From NCBI RefSeq assembly GCF_005491425.1, contig NZ_CP028083.1, forward strand, positions 2,008,001-2,072,000: DNA of 64,000 bases, read 5' to 3'. Within the stretch, counting starts at the first letter, position 1. Every line of letters begins with the position of its first letter. Shown here one piece after another: positions 61,439 to 64,000 of the stretch. Source of the DNA: Lysinibacillus sp. SGAir0095. GTDB taxonomy: Bacteria; Bacillota; Bacilli; Bacillales_A; Planococcaceae. A program made the position numbers and the translations under genes. The notes beneath the pieces were generated by a model. The model was not told the origin of the DNA and searched no databases. It saw only the letters and a list, made by a program, of their open reading frames with translations.

Positions 61439-62454
61439 TGAGTATAGAGTGTTGCTTTGAAAACAAATTAACAATTTATATTCAATTTTGAGATAATGTT
61501 CTTTACTAGGTTTAGGGAGAGAGTCACATCTCTCTGATAAAGACTAGACAGTTCCATGGCTCTTCATATACAGTTTATCTGTCATTTAGACAATATGAAA
61601 ATCAATACTGATTAAAATAAATTTTATTAACTGAAGGGTAGAGAAGAAGGGTGAAATTATTATGGATAGAAGATATCCATAATAACTTCACTTGTCCTAA
61701 TGAAGTTCAAGAAAAGAAAATTCAAATGTGGATTAATGAAATGACTTCCCTACCTTATCGTATGAAAGCATTAACTGCATCCCCATATACTTGCATCGTT
61801 TACAGCTTTAAGCAAAAATGAATTTTTGGCATTAAAATGGAGAGATGTCTAGAAAACTTTAGAAAGAATATAAATTCATTAAGACTTTACCGTTTAAGAT
61901 ACTTAGGAGGATTAATTTAAATATATTTACCATTTGTGCGGTGGGACCGATTCTAAATTACTTTCTGCAATACTTACGGAGACAAATACAACTATGACTA
62001 TTAGTGATAAAGACTAAACCCATTCTGTATAGAATGGGTTCTCCCTTATTAAATAAACATAGTTTATTTAGAAACTTGATGTAGAGCTTTTACGAATAAT
62101 CCGAAGTCGAAGGACGATACCAAGAGTTCTTACAGCAAACATCGCAATTGAAAAGAAGATAAATGCTGCTGGTATAACATCAGCACTCAAAACAACCTAA
62201 TCATGTGCTAACAAGTAGAGGGCGTACAATTTATAATCGTAATCAAGTCACAAGGGGCAGATCGTTCAACCCGGATACTATAAGACTATATAAAAAATAG
62301 TCTACCAAATTCTTTCTGGCCGACCATATAATACGATATGCGATCAATTTGAATTAGAGCAGCCTAATTTTTACGTGCTATACAAAAAACTAAGTCTTAT
62401 CTTGTTGGCTTATGGTGGGTACCCCTTTCATAAGAGATAACTCCTTTCCTTTCT
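61439..62454. other. decayed region with gene and IS fragments
   Basis: About 1 kb without an intact gene. Seen: a GTG frame 61651-61821 (MKLLWIEDIHNNFTCPNEVQEKK...) that shifts frame into EFLALKWRDV, reading like a tyrosine-recombinase fragment; a terminator-like hairpin AACCCATTCT / AGAATGGGTT at about 62018-62041; a minus-strand membrane fragment (LSADVIPAAFIFFSIAMFAVR, about 62070-62200); and the IS110-end copy at 62211-62337. Confidence 0.5.
62211..62337. repeat. second copy of the IS110 non-coding end
   Basis: acaagtagagggcg at the left and ttctttctggccgaccatataatacgat at the right correspond in order to acaagtaggggcg and attttctggctgactttataatacgat at 54411-54546. The two copies are about 130 bases and clearly diverged. 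It is a solo end without transposase nearby. Confidence 0.65.
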
Positions 62455-62607
62455 ATGTTAGGTTTTAAGTCATTTGAAAGAGCCGTTCATATCATAAGTG
62501 GTATAAAGGCTATGTATATCGTCAAAAAAGGGCAGTCCATGAAAGAAATGAAGTCTGCCCGAAATGAAAAACAATTTATAGACGAATTGTTTGGATTAAG
62601 TTCGTAA
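62455..62607 (+). pseudogene. IS6-family transposase remnant (C-terminus)
   Basis: A 50-codon frame MLGFKSFERAVHIISGIKAMYIVKKGQ... ending in NEKQFIDELFGLSS. This is the conserved end of IS6/IS26-type transposases (GFKSF-x-x-A-x-x-T-I-x-G-I-E-x-M-x-x-I-K-K-G-Q), following the DDE domain that is missing here. No start codon with a ribosome binding site is apparent. A short stub of a lost element. Confidence 0.85.
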
Positions 62608-62657
62608 GTAATCAATTACTAGAAAATAGAACATCTATGTTCCTAGTAAGTGTTTTT

Positions 62658-63125
62658 TTAACCAGAACCCCACTTTTCAGCATGGATTTTAATTAAATAT
62701 ATAAGCTTTTCCATGGCGGGAGTCAGCCATTTGTTTTTATGATAAGCTAGTTGTGTTGTGACAGATTCTTCTGTATGAATCCAAGATAAAGCAACAAGTT
62801 TTCCTCTTTCTAGTTCCTCTTTCACTGCTATTTGGGCGAGATAGGTAATGCCCAGTCCACACATAACGCACTGTTTTATTGCTTCAATATTCCAAAAATT
62901 GATTTGTGAGCATTCAATCCCTTCCTCTTTTATCCAATATTCTAAAAAGTCTCTGTAACTTCCTGGTTCTGTAAGTAACAATATTTCCCCTTGCAAGTCG
63001 GCAGGGACAATTTTATTTTTTTTCGTTAAGTGATGCCCGGGATTAGCGAACATGACTAACTTTTCACGGATAAGATTGAAGTTGTGAAGGTCATCATCCT
63101 CAGAAGAAGGTTGAGAGTTAGCATC
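62658..63125 (-). pseudogene. LysR-family regulator remnant (effector domain only)
   Basis: About 155 codons covering the second lobe of a LysR effector domain: NFNLIREKLVMFANPGHHLTKKN, LLTEPGSYRDFLEYWIKEEGIE, INFWNIEAIKQCVMCGLGITYLAQIAVKEE and TTQLAYHKNKWLTPAMEKLIYLI. The helix-turn-helix and the first lobe are gone. ATG 63053 is internal. Upstream of about 63125 the similarity stops near a junction with the remnant before hom. It lost its DNA-binding part and is dead. Confidence 0.75.
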
Positions 63126-63241
63126 TCTGCCATTTTTCTAATGTGATTATCTATTGGTACGGATCATCCTACTAATATTATTAAAGATGTTAATCAGCTT
63201 TTAGAGCGGCAAAATAATTTTTTTAGGAAAGTGAAAATTTG

Positions 63242-64000
63242 ATGAAAATAATAACACACAAATTAGCCTTAATTGGCTTTGGTAATGTAGGGCAAGGGCT
63301 AGCAACGATTATTGCTGATAAAAGCGCCCAACTTGAAGCATTTGGAATGAAGGTCCAAATTGCTGCTGTTAGCGATCCGATTAAAGGGAGTATCTACAAT
63401 CCAAATGGTTTAGATGCTGAGTTACTCTTGAAAACTGTTCAAAGTGGAATAACGTTGGATACTCTTACTGCTCCATATACAGGATGGTCTGCTAAACGTA
63501 CTATTGAAGAAGCCGATGTAGATACGGTGGTCGAACTTGCTTATACAGATCTAAAAACAGGTGAACCTGCTTTGACTCATATGGAAACTGCATTAAGGCG
63601 TGGACTAAATGTTATTACCACTAACAAAGGACCTATTGCTTTGCACTATGACAGACTTATGAAATTAGCTAAAGAAAACAATGCGCATCTACGAGTTGAG
63701 GGAACTGTAATGAGTGGGACACCTCCTCTACTATTCGGTTTAGAACATTTGGTAGCAGCAGGTATTACAAAGATTGAAGGAATTTTGAATGGAACTACAA
63801 ATTACATTATTACGAGAATGATGGAAGGGAAAAGCTATTCTGAAGCTCTTCGAGAAACACAAGAATTAGGGTATGCAGAGGCTGATCCTGCTGGTGATGT
63901 TGAGGGGTATGATGCAGCTGCCAAGGTAGTTATCCTTGCGAACTTGCTTATGAAACAATCCCTCAAGATGGAGGATGTCGACCGTGAAGGAATCACAAAA
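63242..64000 (+). CDS. homoserine dehydrogenase (partial, 5' part)
   Basis: The first 253 codons of a homoserine dehydrogenase, reaching the window end without a stop. The N-terminal Rossmann motif is GFGNVGQGLATII. The substrate signature region NGTTNYIITRMMEGKSYSEALRETQELGYAEADPAGDVEGYDAAAKVVILAN is strongly conserved and contains the catalytic Lys. It converts aspartate semialdehyde to homoserine for threonine and methionine. The ATG overlaps the stop of a preceding reading frame in TGATG (63240-63244), which suggests translational coupling; that upstream frame (about 30 codons ending FFRKVKI) is not recognised. TTAGGAAAG is a weak ribosome binding site. Confidence 0.92.
   Translation, partial: MKIITHKLALIGFGNVGQGLATIIADKSAQLEAFGMKVQIAAVSDPIKGSIYNPNGLDAELLLKTVQSGITLDTLTAPYTGWSAKRTIEEADVDTVVELAYTDLKTGEPALTHMETALRRGLNVITTNKGPIALHYDRLMKLAKENNAHLRVEGTVMSGTPPLLFGLEHLVAAGITKIEGILNGTTNYIITRMMEGKSYSEALRETQELGYAEADPAGDVEGYDAAAKVVILANLLMKQSLKMEDVDREGITK

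Noticed and set aside
1-64000. CRISPR arrays, tRNA or rRNA genes, prophage
   Set aside because: No regularly spaced identical repeats, no tRNA cloverleaf or rRNA sequence noticed by reading, and no phage structural genes. The dispersed repeats are single copies between genes, not an array.

Overview
This looks like chromosomal DNA from a low-GC, spore-former-type Firmicute of the Bacillales. A Bacillaceae or Caryophanaceae relative such as Lysinibacillus, Solibacillus or Psychrobacillus is an inference from gene content, not a proven placement. Supporting signs are strong AGGAGG ribosome binding sites, AT-rich intergenic DNA, GTG/TTG starts, OmpR-type two-component pairs, a ykkC-class guanidine-I riboswitch, a BirA-type bioB operator and B. 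subtilis-like gene pairs (yrkH-yrkI-yrkJ order, PdxR/PaiB).

Layout. 1-1.35 kb: end of a sulfur (persulfide) cluster with an MBL hydrolase tail, TusA and TauE. 1.5-5 kb: a membrane-anchored extracytoplasmic protein, divergent from VanZ and a VanR/VanS-like pair. 5.3-11 kb: aspartase, a lipoprotein with an apparent CTG start, a GNAT enzyme and a ThDP pyruvate oxidase-like enzyme. 11-15 kb: LysR, Na+/solute symporter and a metal-ligand-depleted (creatinase-like) M24 protein. 15-24 kb: MmyB-type regulator, second FabF, an M20 peptidase remnant, BirA-controlled bioB, a monooxygenase-like protein, nucleoside hydrolase, aldo/keto reductase plus cupin, TetR and a truncated aldo/keto reductase. 24-33 kb: DUF6440, S66 peptidase, a stop-interrupted gene, a PadR/DUF1048/drug ABC module with repeated operators, CPBP protease, SDR, Ntn hydrolase and isochorismatase-like hydrolase.

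34-41 kb is a catabolic cluster: alpha/beta hydrolase, a structured leader with terminator, CMD-fold protein, two CoA-transferase subunits, thiolase, DUF3870, AtoE-type transporter behind a cre-like site, and a second CMD-fold protein. The enzyme set resembles the lower beta-ketoadipate pathway joined to an acetoacetate transporter. 41-45 kb: YeiH with divergent LysR, an Ig-like lipoprotein and an old-yellow-enzyme homologue. 45-50 kb is an HssRS/HrtBA-type haem-stress module. HssR-like direct repeats occur in front of the ABC operon and also in front of a small His-rich membrane protein, which suggests an extra regulon member.

50.8-54.6 kb and 61.4-63.2 kb are decayed, mobile-element-rich zones (IS1182, IS110 and IS6 remnants, gene fragments), with a secreted protein/small membrane protein pair inside the first. 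54.7-61.4 kb: SRPBCC protein, MFS transporter, a guanidine-riboswitch-controlled SMR pair, PdxR/PaiB and a DapA-family enzyme. The window ends inside homoserine dehydrogenase. A dispersed intergenic repeat of about 60-75 bp (a hairpin beginning with a cgggcgc-like box, then a gggccagattgttgaata-like tail) recurs at least ten times and often sits where a terminator would be.
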